Source: Acrasis kona (taxonomy: Eukaryota > Heterolobosea > Eutetramitea > Acrasida > Acrasidae). From it: a stretch of DNA of 64,000 bases. Positions 24,977 to 35,719 of this stretch are shown here, in pieces (position 1 is the stretch's first letter; each line of letters opens with the position of its first letter). A program made the translations under genes and the position numbers. Under the pieces are notes generated by a model. That model searched no databases. It was not told the origin of the DNA and worked only from the letters and a program-made list of their open reading frames with translations. Location: contig JAOPGA020001843.1 of assembly GCA_026419775.2 (NCBI GenBank), positions 1 through 64,000 on the forward strand. Reading direction: 5' to 3'.

Positions 24977-25032
24977 ACGATTCCAATGCCAAAAGATAAA
25001 TGCTGGTGACAAAAAGCAGGTGTATAAAATGT

Positions 25033-25126
25033 TCCGACCTGCCGGAATCGAACCAGCGACTTCATGATGTTTGACATACTACAGTCACGCACTCTGTATT
25101 GTAAAAACCAACTGAGTTAAGGTCGG
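25033..25126 (-). tRNA. tRNA-Tyr (GUA) with a 10-nt intron and enlarged D-loop
   Basis: Minus-strand cloverleaf of 94 nt. Acceptor arms CCGACCT (25126-25120) and AGGTCGG (25040-25034) pair, with discriminator A at 25033. D-stem ACTC/GAGT is at 25117-25114 and 25094-25091. Anticodon stem CGTGA/TCATG is at 25089-25085 and 25067-25063, anticodon GTA at 25082-25080. The T arm is GCTGG, loop TTCGATT, CCGGC. The anticodon loop holds 17 nt, so a 10-nt intron (25078-25069) sits at the canonical 37/38 position of tRNA-Tyr. The D-loop is 19 nt, about 11 more than normal. The B box GGTTCGATTCC is perfect and a TTTT Pol III terminator follows just downstream. No CCA is encoded. Confidence 0.93.
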
Positions 25127-25265
25127 AATATAGTTCTTTATATATATAATTTGGTAAGTATGTTGTATGCAAACTTGAATTTAAAAACTTAATTTATTAA
25201 TACAACTTAAAAGTTGATGGAAAGAGTTAAATGTGGCCTACAACATTAAAAACAAACAGCTCACA

Positions 25266-25892
25266 ATGCTAATTGATAGACGCGACAGGGCTATTGTGTC
25301 AAGAGAAATTAACAACACATTATCTTTACTGAAGCAGAATAATGATGACAAGAAAGAGCGATATGAGAAGCTTGAAAAAGAAAAGAAGAGTGTTATGAGT
25401 TTATTCTGTAGTAAGAAGAAGCTTAACAGGATATCAAGCGACTTAGAGGTTATAAATGGGGAGATGTATGAAACTCATCAAGATAACATGATCATATGCA
25501 ATGTTTGTTTGGAAGCTAAACATAAAGAATGCTCATATACATGTGAAACTTGTCAAAAGCCTACATGTAATCGTTGCGTACTCTCTTACATCCGTAGTAA
25601 TAGAGAGAGTAAGTGTTTGGACGCTCATTGTGATAAACAAATTCCATCTGATCTATTAAGGTTGTTATCTAATGAGAAGGAGTTACATGGTTTATTGCTA
25701 TGTATTGATGGTTGTAAGTACTGCTCTACTAGACATGAAAGTGAAGATGAAAAGTCAAAACGTGTTGTAAAGAGCTTTAGAAAATGCCCTGGATGTAAAG
25801 CGCCTACTGAAAAAATTGGTGGTTGCAGTAACATGCAATGTTTATGTGGAAGAAATTATTTTTATCCAGACTTCATGAAGCGTGTAAATTGA
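25266..25892 (+). CDS. Small RBR-like E3 ligase protein
   Basis: About 208 residues from the first ATG in frame at 25266. A charged coiled-coil region of about 80 residues is followed by a RING1-like block (ICNVCLEAKHKE, then CETCQKPTCNRC and CLDAHCDKQI). Later comes an Rcat-like block: KCPGCKAPTEKIGGC, NMQCLCG. In RBR ligases the cysteine of the GGC segment carries the ubiquitin thioester. No clear IBR module lies between the two blocks, and the final zinc cysteines expected after CLCGRN are missing, so the protein is either a minimal RBR or truncated. The frame ends near a region of relic sequence. Cytosolic ubiquitination is the likely role. Confidence 0.6.
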   Translation: MLIDRRDRAIVSREINNTLSLLKQNNDDKKERYEKLEKEKKSVMSLFCSKKKLNRISSDLEVINGEMYETHQDNMIICNVCLEAKHKECSYTCETCQKPTCNRCVLSYIRSNRESKCLDAHCDKQIPSDLLRLLSNEKELHGLLLCIDGCKYCSTRHESEDEKSKRVVKSFRKCPGCKAPTEKIGGCSNMQCLCGRNYFYPDFMKRVN

Positions 25893-27350
25893 ATAAATTG
25901 TTCTCTTTCCTATTGTTGGTGCTGATTCAACGAGTAAAGCAAAACTGTTGCCACAGCAGTGTGGAATACAGAACCTTAGTAACGTCTCTCATTCCCTCAG
26001 GCACCAACGTCTTTTATTGTAATCTAGGTGACATTTCAATATACTGGTGAGTATTTTAATTTTATGGTGAGAAACCTGATTGCGTTGTTTCTTCAAGGCT
26101 GTCACAAACCCAAAAATAACTCAATGTCAACGAAATTTATATTCTGAGTCGTTTATGTATGTGTCCTTCATTGCCGGCAATGAATCATGCGTGTAATTGA
26201 GTTAATATACAAGAAAATACCATAGTCTGCAAATGATGTAGTGTCAAATTCAGAACTTGCAAGATTAGGCAGATGGACGACCTGTCAACAGGTTAATATT
26301 CTTTGGTTTTTCACAACTATCCATATTACACAGCACGTTGAGTATTTTAATTACGTGTGCTTTGGTGAAAAAGGGAAAGTTGTTATAGTATTTGTATTCA
26401 TAAGCTCTTCCACCACCACTCATGAAAGATTCTATCACTTTCATAGAAAACGTTGTACCCGCGTAAAATTACTACGTCAAAATAAAGATTTCGATTTAAA
26501 TCCCTTATTACATCAGACAATCCATAAAGCATGGCGCGAGGTTGTTTGGATATTGAAGAGGTGAGTTTTCCTTCACAGTGTTTGTCCATAACGCCACATT
26601 CGTCCGCAGCAATTCCGATTCGATCAAATGTTTTACAAATAATGCAACTTTCTTCCTGTTTATCTCATCAACGTTCTTATTTATCGACTTGATAAGTTCA
26701 ACGTAAGAATTGTCATATAGATTATACCTATCGGCTGCCGTAATATATATCAAATATCCAACAGCAGCAGTTTTAATGATTTTGTGCGTTTTTCCACAGC
26801 CGGTCACCAATAAGCATAATCGGCGCTCTTTCCACATTGCCAGTACGCCACAACTCTTCATCAACTCCATCATCCAACAGACCAAACAATTCCACTGATG
26901 GTGCGCCCTTATGGATGGGCAAGTCTGCCTTCAATCTATTAAATTTCAATACACAAGTCCACCGAACTTTCAATTTTATAATTGACCGTCACTATACTGG
27001 TTGTGAAGGAGAAAGGATTACAATTACGCAGACAAGCTATTTAATGGAATGGTGAACAAACCTGTACAAAGACAGAGAGAATACAATGTACTATAATAAA
27101 TTAAACAAATTTACTTATTATTGGATGTATTNGATCGCTGTATATTGAGCTAGAATGGTTAGTATTTTTTGCTGGTGTTGTTGGCCTATTTTGATCTTTA
27201 ATGAGCTTTCTTTACAATCGGTTGTTATTATTTTTATTTTTTCTAAAATTATTCAATTTATTTTTATTCCGGATATTATTTAACCTACCGAGATGAAGTA
27301 CAAATAGAACAGAGAGATAGCCATAGAGACAAAAATTAAAAAACACAACA
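25893..27350 (-). pseudogene. Broken P-loop NTPase, possibly Crinkler/CR-effector related
   Basis: Between the RBR-like gene and the FAD oxidoreductase, the minus strand between about 26,400 and 26,970 holds pieces of a P-loop NTPase: a GCGKTH Walker A motif followed by a segment of the type VGYLIYITA, as in the NTPase part of Crinkler-type proteins found in several protists and fungi. The coding pieces lie in more than one frame, so the copy looks broken, with several breaks. Family assignment is tentative. The interval also contains an unresolved base (N at 27132) and AT-rich DNA in which I see nothing else. Confidence 0.4.
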
Positions 27351-28755
27351 ATGAACCCCCCAGGATCAGCAAAAAAAAGAGTATGTATCGTCGGATCAGG
27401 AGCTGCCGGTCTTTCAGCAGCTTGGAGTTTTTCAAGACATCCAGATCAATTTGACGTTGAAGTTTGGGACAAACTAGAACAAGCAGGTGGTGTAGCAACC
27501 AGTATCGATCTAAAAGACTACGGTACTTATATTAATGACGGTGTGCAAGGTGGATCGCCAGTGTACAGAAATACAATTCAAATGATGGACCAAGTTGGCA
27601 TGAAGTGTGCTCCGATTCAAATGAAGTTTTCTTTTGGACAATACGAGAACGCATGGAACAACACACACAAGACAGAACTTCAAGAAAGATTTGCAGACGA
27701 GATCGCCAAGTTCGAAAAGGTTATTAAGATTGTAGACAAGATGATGTTTATCTTTGCTTTCGTCCCAATATGGGTTGTGATGAAGATGTTCAGATTCTCA
27801 GACGAATTCGCTAATTTGATGGTATACCCATTGGTCGCATTGTTCTTTGGAACTGGCAACCAATCTGAGCGCGTGTCCGCTGCCATTGTTACGCAAATCT
27901 GGTTGAACCCAGAGGCACGCATGTTCAACTACGACAAGGAGCGCATGGTCGCCGAAGCAGCTGACATGATTGCTTTCCCAAAGCTAGGAGAATTCTACAC
28001 CCGTTTACAACATCAAGCAGAAGAGGCTGGAAATGTAAAGTTCTTCTTCAATAGACCAGTTGGTAGGATTTACAGAGACAACACTAAGGGAAGGAAAGTA
28101 ACCGTTTTCAACCAAGAGGGAGACATTAGGGAGTCATACGACTACATCGTAATGGCTTGTGATGCTGAGACTGCTTTAAAGATTTTGGACAAGCCTTCAT
28201 TCTTGGAGAGAACCGCCTTGGGCAACGTTGAGTACTACAATGACATTTCCATCACCCACGAGGACGAAGATTACATGAACAGACACAATGACCTGCAACT
28301 AAAGGAACGTAACGATCAATACTTTATTCACCAATACTCTCCAGAGTCTAGCCTAATGGAAATGTCGTTCAACTTGACCAACTACCAACCACAACTCAAA
28401 GGATTCCAAAAGAACATTTTCCAAACAATCTTTTTGAACGATAAAATGATGGACAAATGGACCATTGACGATATTGACAAGGACAAGATTATCGCTGAAA
28501 AATGGTGGAGACAATTTTCCCATGCATGGAAGCACTTTTTGATCACTGTTCCGTTGATTCGTTTTATTCAAGGATCAGGTTACGGAACGACATACTATTG
28601 TGGCGCCTATACTATTGCTTAATCTACATGAGATGGCTGTCATTTCCGGTCTGGCTGCCGCGCAAAGGTTAGGAGCTGACTATCCTTTCGAGAAGGACGA
28701 GCAAGCGAAGAAGTACTTCGATTTGTATTATATGGCCTGTCACAAATTGTTTTAA
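27351..28755 (+). CDS. FAD-dependent amine oxidase-like oxidoreductase
   Basis: About 467 residues if one extra base at 28619-28620 is ignored. The N-terminus has the dinucleotide-binding motif IVGSGAAGLSAAW (GxGxxG) and an acidic residue at the end of the second strand (VEVWDK). The following GGVATS and YINDGVQGG segments fit the flavin amine oxidase/NAD(P)-binding Rossmann family. As read, the frame stops at 28620-28622 after CGAYTIA; one base later it continues as NLHEMAVISGLAAAQRLGA, the expected flavin-binding C-terminal helix with its start at the conserved GAYT...HE block. The true end is the TAA at 28753-28755, followed at once by AATAAA. Substrate unknown. Confidence 0.8.
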
Positions 28756-28825
28756 ATAAATAAAACGTTTTAGGTGATATATCTTGTGCTTTATCTTGTG
28801 TTCTATTTGATTGTCTTTGTAAAGA

Positions 28826-31598
28826 ATGTGGGGAAGGTTGTCATCAATCGGTCATGGGTTGCAGGAGTTTACTAGAGAAGTCATAGCACCGGTAGATGAG
28901 GACAGCGATGATGATATTGACAGTCCAAACAAACTGTCACCAAATACACCAAATGATTATGAGGTGCGTGTTATTCTTCTACATTTCATTTGATGTTCGA
29001 CTTGTGTAGCAGCAGCAAAAGTACCAAGCGATATTGCAGCAGCAAAGATTGCAACTAAATCAGCAATCTCCACAAAAGCAACCTATTCAGTTGCAACAAC
29101 CACGTCAGCAGTCCCCAATAACCCAAGTAGAAGCCCCACAACAACCTATTGTACAACAAACACAGAGCGTTGATGATTTAAAAAATGAACTTTATTTGCA
29201 GCAGGTACAATTATAAAGCTATTGGTCGATAACAAATTAGAACGAGTGCCAGCAACTACGCATGAGGTTGGAACAGCAAACATTACAAAACAATCAACAA
29301 ATGCAGCAGATGAAACAAACCTTTGATCACATGCTACAAGAAGCAGAGGTAACAAGTCACACACTCAACATTTTTAACGTGCAAAGCAAAAAAGAATTAC
29401 CAATGAGGACGTCTTGAAGGATCAAATACAGCATTTAAACACTACACTAAAACGTATAATAGTGTGATCTTTATTACTAAAGCATCTAGAAAAAGAACAA
29501 TACCTACAGATTGTGGAGCGATCCCCATCACCCATGGCAAAGCAAAAGACACCAGAAACCTCAAATGTAGATGAGGATGCAGAGTTGGAGGCAATGACTG
29601 TTGCTTTTGAGGCGCTATTAGGTCCGACCATTGATGATTTTGACCAAGATGGGAACGAAGTAAGTTGGAACTACTTTAATAATAACTTTCCGTTAGAATG
29701 TACTCGTTACGTTGGCACCACCGTCCGTGCGGGAAGAATTATGGTCACTTTTATGCGATCACTTTGACAAGAAGATCATTGCACAAAAAACACTACATTC
29801 CCTCAAGCAGGAAACCGAAGACATTCTCAAGGAGCATAACGTTTCTGACATTTTTGAATTGATTGATGGCATGAAAAAAGGTGCGTTGATCTCTATATTC
29901 ATGCTAACCACTCTATAGATAAAATGAATGCTGAGATCTCTACTTCACAAACAGAGTTGGAAGTTAATCGTGTCAAAAGACTAATGTCGGAGGTTAACAG
30001 AAAATACGAATTCCTGTTGAACGGACTTGCTGACGCTTTGAAGAAACTAAACATACTACCCAACGAAACAGTCATCAATCCTGACACCATCAACATGAAA
30101 GGTAAACCTTCGTTTCCAATCATTAACACTTTTAGAATTGTTAGAGTTTGTAAACGGCATCAGCGAAAGACTTTCACAAGGACAACAATGTTCCATCACA
30201 CTCCACGAAGCCGCTAGATTTTTGAATGTGGATCCCAACGTACCTGTCGAAATATCAGTACCTGCCTCAATCACAGAGATGGTGAACCTATCAAACCAAC
30301 TCATGAACAAACTTTCTAGACTCGAAGAAGAGAAATTAAACTTGATGGAAAATCAAAACTCTGTAGAAACCTTTGCCAGATCACAAATGGAGGAATTGAA
30401 TAAAAAGTTGAGGGAAGCTCAAAGGTTTGTTGCTGGTGTGCACAATGAATCTAACACAATTAGTATTTCGGACCATTCACACAAACAGTTGAAACAAGTG
30501 CAGAATCAATTAGAATTTTCATTGTCCGAAAAACAAAATGAAGTAAGTGTTGTTGTTGATGAAATCATTAACCCCCATTAGATTAATCAGTTACATCAGG
30601 CCGTTGCCAATGCCAACTCTGAAAAGATTAGAATGAGCGAGGCCCAACAACAAGAGTCACAAATCGTACAATCACTTCAATCAGAGTAAACATTAATCAC
30701 CAATCATCATGACCATTTCTATAGATTGGATCAAACGAGAGAACGGGAGAGATTATTGCAACAAAAAAGACAACAATTGAATGCGGAGATTGACAAGTTG
30801 AATCAAACCATTTCCTCACAAAATACTTCCATCAAGAGTTTAGAAGCAAGTTTAGAACAATTGGAAAGTGTTCTCGGTCAACTTCAATCAGGTTTGTATT
30901 TATCGCGTACTTTCATTCATCATCATCATCATGATAGAGGGCGAGACCGAAACCAATCAACTACGAAAGATTATCAATCAACACAATAGTACCATATCAT
31001 CGCTCAAGGCAGAATTAGAGTCTTCGAAATCACTCAAATCGGAATTAGAATTACAAAAGTCAAATTACTCAAAGTTAGAGGCAGAAGTACAACGAAGAAG
31101 CGTTTATACCGATGAAGTGCTCGGAAGATGTAAGTCATGTTGACATTTCGTTGTAACATTCTAGTCGAAACCATGAAGCAAATGTTACATGATGCAGTCG
31201 GAAGGGTGAATGATGACAACTTGATTGATAAGAGAGCCTTGTGTAGATTGTTGATTGCCTTGTCGGAGAATAAAAATACGCAAACAGCAGAAATGATAAT
31301 AAACATGTTACGTGTGCAGGGCGAAGATAAGGTTCATTTGTTGAATTTCTTGTCCAAGGGAACAGTATCGAAGCGTGTGCAGTCTGGTTGGTTTTCTTCA
31401 TCCGTTGCACCATCTCCTCGTCCAAGAGGAAGTAGCGGTCAGAATTCATCCCTCTCTCACATGTGGTTGCAATTTATGAAGGAAGAGGCCACCGGTTCGC
31501 CCAAAGTGGCAGATCTACCCAAAGTACCATTTCCTTTGCCGAGCCCAGATGAGATACCTTCTCCCACAGTGGCACCCAGTCCTAATGTTTTCAAATAA
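28826..31598 (+). CDS. Golgin with GRAB domain (GMAP-210/Rud3-like)
   Basis: Twelve exons (28826-28963, 29010-29204, 29241-29348, 29387-29453, 29490-29659, 29697-29880, 29919-30101, 30136-30542, 30582-30685, 30725-30891, 30938-31129, 31165-31598), introns 34-46 nt, 782 residues, length divisible by three. The N-terminus (MWGRLSSIGHGLQEFT) could form an amphipathic membrane-sensing helix. A Q-rich segment and long coiled coils follow. Near residue 660 is NLIDKRALCRLLIALSE..., which fits the GRAB domain that binds Arf/Arl GTPases in GMAP-210 and Rud3. The C-terminus is S/P-rich. Likely a Golgi tether. The intron at 30892-30937 contains a short CAT repeat. Confidence 0.78.
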
Positions 31599-31727
31599 AA
31601 GTTTAATTTTGTAAATAATGTTCGTAAAGTGATGCAGTCAGTGCGTCTTCGGCAATGTTTAATGCCCTTCGGAGTTAATCAGGAAAATAATTTCCTAGTT
31701 CAACTAAAAAATTGAGTGGAACGTCAA

Positions 31728-32694
31728 ATGAGGAATTCGTTGGTGTTGCTTTTAGTGCTGTCCCTTCTAACACTGTCATATCAGCAAGTATCAAACTACA
31801 CAACCTACAGGCAATATGAAGCTCAAATAACATTCTTGAACAGCACACAGAGATACTGTACCGATTTTGTGTTCCCTGGAAAATTTCTTTGCAATGTAAT
31901 TCTACGTGAAAGAATAGAGGTTGATATATTCGGTGTCGATTCAGAAAACAAAACAGAGTTCAGAACAGAGTATGCAAAGTACGAACAGGCAGGTGATCAA
32001 GTATTCTATGAGGTCATTAACTATAACAAACTTAACGCAAGTCAATCACAAACGTGTGATTTTGATCGTGAATCAGTATGTGGCAATAATACTTTCCTTT
32101 TAAAGTGATACCAGGGTGACGACGGCTATAGAAGGGTCAAGATTAGTTGCAAACAAACCTACGAGAACCCACAGATTCTAGTGATAAAAAGCAAGCTTAC
32201 AAACTTTGTTAGGCCTCAAGCAAAGGAATTCAACATGTATGGATTAATTTTACCTTAATCTGACATAATAGTGCTCAATTATCTTTCCTTCAGGAGCCCA
32301 TGCAAAAAAGGCTTCCCTCAACAGTGGAGAACGTTGAAATTTCAGCCATCCTTTCTTATGAAGAAGTCAAGGGTGACGAGTATTCAACAACACCTGCACC
32401 AATTCATGCACAAAAATTGGAATACGAAACAAAACTGATTTATAAAGTAGACAACACCACATCTCCTTTCAATTTGATAGTACGTTTATTTTCAACCAAA
32501 TACATTAAACAAAAAAGGTATCGTTGAGCGTCGATAAATATCCTTCATGCGACAAGATTTTGTGGTACTCCATAACAATGTGGTCAATTGTATCTACCAT
32601 TGTTGTAGTAGGGCTTGTGTCATCTGTGATTTATGGAATCGTTTTATACATTAGGAGAAAGAAGAGTCACCAACAATATATTCAATATGAATAA
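31728..32694 (+). CDS. Type I membrane protein, tandem paralogue A
   Basis: Four exons (31728-32075, 32115-32236, 32272-32479, 32518-32694), introns 35-39 nt, 284 residues. The signal peptide is LVLLLVLSLLTLSYQQ. The ectodomain has cysteines and several NxS/T sites. A single membrane span near the C-terminus (WSIVSTIVVVGLVSSVIYGI) is followed by a short basic tail (RRKKSHQQY). It shares motifs with the next gene: CNVILRE, a Cys-containing CDF/CEF block, an EEVKGDEY/NVKPEDY block before PAP, and the tail. Conserved intron positions after the Cys block support tandem duplication. Family and ligand unknown; a receptor or coat protein is possible. Confidence 0.72.
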
Positions 32695-32808
32695 AATTTT
32701 ATTTAACCACACCCTGTGTTTTTGGCCCTGGCATAATTTATCAACGTTAACATTCTAGTTGACCTGCTTCCAATTTGAATTGTGTGAACTTGCACAAGTT
32801 AAATTAAC

Positions 32809-33720
32809 ATGACCACACTACGCTTTGTCATTGTTTCCCTAATCTTGTTTGTTGTTAATGTCTCCACATACGAAATATACGATAGCTATGTGTCGAATTT
32901 GGATTTTATAAAGGAGGGTGAAAGCAACTGCGCACAGATTTCATCAACTGGAAGAACTCAGTGCAATGTAATACTAAGAGAGATGATTGCTGTTAGATTC
33001 AATGCGTCAGTCAACGACACTCATTTTGAGTTTGCAACAGAATGGAGACAAAAATCTGAATACGCTTATCAAGTTCAAGAAGTAGGCAATATGAACACCA
33101 CTAGCAATGAACTTAAAAAGTGTGAATTCGCTGTAGAAAACGTATTTTACAAATCATACCATTAATGTCATAACAATACAGAATGAACAACAAGAGAGAA
33201 TTGTGACCAAGTGCAAGTACATTGAGACAAGCCTTTATCCTCAACACATTCACATAAAGTATGTGTTGGTGGGTTCAGTACAACCTTCCTCTGATAACAG
33301 AGTCACGTAAGTATTCGCTTCCGCATACTTTTAACAAAACATTATAGAACACAATGGTTTTACAACTCTAATGTTTTGAACAGAGTGTCAAGCTACCAAG
33401 CCTTCGTCAACTTCCCCTACGCTAACGTTAAGCCAGAAGACTACGCCGCTGAACCAGCACCACAATTTGTTTATGACCATGCAGAGAATGGAACTTCGTT
33501 GGTGTTTTTCGTTGACCGCAATTCAACATTAAACAAACATTCCGTCAGCATAGATTCAGGAAAGTATCCATACGGGTGTGAGAAGGTAGGAGCTAAGATC
33601 ATCACATTATGGACAATCATTGGATTAATTGTTGTCTTAACTGTAATTGCCGCCATCGTCCAAATTGTCGTGTTGGTAGTGAGGAGGAGGAAGGCACAAC
33701 AATACACATCAATTCTTTAA
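32809..33720 (+). CDS. Type I membrane protein, tandem paralogue B
   Basis: Three exons (32809-33141, 33182-33306, 33348-33720), introns of 40 and 41 nt, 276 residues. Signal peptide from residue 4 (LRFVIVSLILFVVNVSTY). Ectodomain with CAQISSTGRTQCNVILRE, matching paralogue A's CNVILRE, and glycosylation sites. One membrane span (LWTIIGLIVVLTVIAAIVQIV) and a short basic RRRK tail. The last intron of paralogue A has no counterpart here, so intron loss or gain followed duplication. Sequence outside the shared motifs is quite diverged, so the duplication is old. Confidence 0.72.
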
Positions 33721-33923
33721 GCTTTTGAGTGTGCCGTCTCCATCTTGCAGAATAAAAACCAAGTTTTGAACGAGGATGTTGTTTTGTTTTTGAACTCTTT
33801 TTGAATTGTAATAGTATTTCAGTTGGCGCGGCGGTATTGCGTGGTAATAAACCTCCGAAATACACTCCGATAAATCAATAAAGATTCCATTGGCTTGAGA
33901 AGAAAAGATCTTATTTCACACAA

Positions 33924-34874
33924 ATGAATACCAAAGCATTGATTCTTTTCGCTCTTTTCGCTAGTTGCATATTAGCTAAAGACTTTGAACGTGCAGTGCC
34001 AATTGACGGAACGTACAACAAGACAGGTCCGTTCATATTAGACGAACCCAACAACCGTGCGTTCATTTTATTTAGAAGTGGATACCACATTTTAGACGTT
34101 GTTGGAAGAAAGTTATTCACAACTGTTGCTGTTCCAGAATACAGCGCAGCATTCTACGACCACTTGAGAGGAGCTATTCATTTCATCACTCTTTCAGGAC
34201 GAGTTGTGGGATATGATGCATTTACTCAAGCCGTCGTTCATAACACAACCTTGCCCAGCGTTTACAGAGATTACGTAACAAGTGTCATTTACGATGCAGA
34301 ATCCCGACTGTTAGCAGCAGAAAATTTTGCATTCCCCATCGATGAACCAAACAAAGTAGAAAACATCAACTATAAAGTTGGTTCATTCTATGAGACAGTT
34401 TATGACAGGCAATCAAGAGTCGGATATTCAATTAACGTTGTAGGAGAAAATAAGTACAAGATGATCAAATTTGACTTCAGCACTGGTTACATCCGTGTTG
34501 AAAGCAAGAACTATGTTCCATCATTCAAAAGCTCCCCTACTCTACAGTTTGATAGAAAGCACAGACAGTTATACTTTTCAGCAGACAACAGCAACCAAAA
34601 GTACAGCGATACAACTTACTTCCAATATGAGTTAGAGACAGATAAGGTTGTACAGTTCACTGGACCTTACAACCCATTTGGTGGTTTAATTGATGAAGTA
34701 TCGGGAGAGTACTTTACCTTTGCAAGTGCAATGACATTTGTCTTCGACAAGAACTTGAAAAGTAGAAAGCTACCGTTGAAGGGTCGCTACTATGGGCTTG
34801 GATTCATACACTACATCAACGAAGTAAGATATGGATTTGCATCTACTGGAGAGGATTTTGTTGTTCTAAATTAA
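33924..34874 (+). CDS. Secreted beta-propeller-like protein
   Basis: Intronless, 316 residues. A clear signal peptide (KALILFALFASCILA) is cut near residue 18. The mature part has repeated short strands separated by D/N-rich turns (for example LDEPNNRAFILF, IYDAESRLLAA, FDRKHRQLYFSA, IDEVSGEYFTF), spaced about 45-50 residues. This suits a six-bladed propeller of the NHL/YWTD kind, though no signature is complete. No membrane span follows. It lies in a run of four extracellular proteins. Function unknown. Confidence 0.65.
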   Translation: MNTKALILFALFASCILAKDFERAVPIDGTYNKTGPFILDEPNNRAFILFRSGYHILDVVGRKLFTTVAVPEYSAAFYDHLRGAIHFITLSGRVVGYDAFTQAVVHNTTLPSVYRDYVTSVIYDAESRLLAAENFAFPIDEPNKVENINYKVGSFYETVYDRQSRVGYSINVVGENKYKMIKFDFSTGYIRVESKNYVPSFKSSPTLQFDRKHRQLYFSADNSNQKYSDTTYFQYELETDKVVQFTGPYNPFGGLIDEVSGEYFTFASAMTFVFDKNLKSRKLPLKGRYYGLGFIHYINEVRYGFASTGEDFVVLN

Positions 34875-34991
34875 TTTGCAATAAAACCATTTGCCATAAC
34901 TTGTAATCTTCTACCCTCCGCAATCGATTGGATATCTTCAGAATTTTACTATTATGGTGTTATTGCTGAAACGACACTTGACATTTAAAAG

Positions 34992-35717
34992 ATGAAAGCC
35001 TTCATTGCTTTGTTGTTCTTCATAGCATACATATACTGCAGTGATCCATCATGTTCAATGAGCTCGGCTGCTAAAGATAGCAGGAGAGTATTGTCTGGTC
35101 CTTCAAGTACTTGTCACACACCAATAGTCCAGCATGGACATCCTTTCTATACAGGATACGCATGCCAATCAGGAGTTGAGCTTCAATCTATTTTTGACGG
35201 CGCTACAGGTCCTATTACTGAAAAGCAACTTGAAAAATCAGTCAGTACATTTGCCAGAGGAAAAAAGGGTTGTGAATACTGTGTTATTGATTGCACCCCT
35301 ACAGTTTATAATCCAAAGCCATTGAATACAGGTGGTTCGTACAATCAACTTCTAACAGGATGTGACAAGCCCTATTACGCCTACTCATGTGTCCAACCAA
35401 ATGTAACACAGACCAAAACCGGAATATCATTTACCGTCAACTCCAACTGTAAACACCACTCTTCCTTGACCACGCAACAAATTTTCGGAGTGTTGGACTT
35501 GTGTACCAAATTCAATGGTTGCACATTTAACAAAGCACTCACCCAAGAACAAGTTTTGGATGCTTTTCACGGCAAGAACAAGATGCAACTCTTATCAACT
35601 GCTGGAAGAGCAATCTCATACGATAAGAAATCCAACGCAGTCATCTCCTTACCAGCACAAAACAAAAGAAGCACGCACACCAGGATTGTGATTAAGAAGT
35701 CGACAAAGAAAAAATAA
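34992..35717 (+). CDS. Secreted cysteine-rich protein with basic tail
   Basis: Intronless, 241 residues. Signal peptide AFIALLFFIAYIYC. The mature protein has about 12 cysteines (for example KKGCEYCVIDC, CKHHS, LDLCTKFNGC), implying disulfides. The two halves contain loosely similar TEKQLEKS / TQEQVLDAF helices next to GC motifs, perhaps an internal duplication. The last 20 residues are strongly basic (KKSTKKK). No family recognised. Its stop codon ends two bases before the stop codon of the convergent myosin. Confidence 0.6.
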   Translation: MKAFIALLFFIAYIYCSDPSCSMSSAAKDSRRVLSGPSSTCHTPIVQHGHPFYTGYACQSGVELQSIFDGATGPITEKQLEKSVSTFARGKKGCEYCVIDCTPTVYNPKPLNTGGSYNQLLTGCDKPYYAYSCVQPNVTQTKTGISFTVNSNCKHHSSLTTQQIFGVLDLCTKFNGCTFNKALTQEQVLDAFHGKNKMQLLSTAGRAISYDKKSNAVISLPAQNKRSTHTRIVIKKSTKKK

Positions 35718-35719
35718 TT

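Noticed and set aside
27132-27132. Single N as a mark of a scaffold gap
   Set aside because: One unresolved base only; flanks are continuous and no gene is cut.
30910-30935. CAT microsatellite as a regulatory repeat
   Set aside because: Short and wholly inside a golgin intron; likely neutral.
32076-32114. In-frame TGA in paralogue A as possible recoded stop
   Set aside because: It lies inside a 39-nt GT-AG intron with a GTATGT donor.
33142-33181. Apparent +1 frameshift in tandem paralogue B at CAT-TAA-T
   Set aside because: A GT-AG intron of 40 nt fits exactly and matches the intron position in paralogue A.
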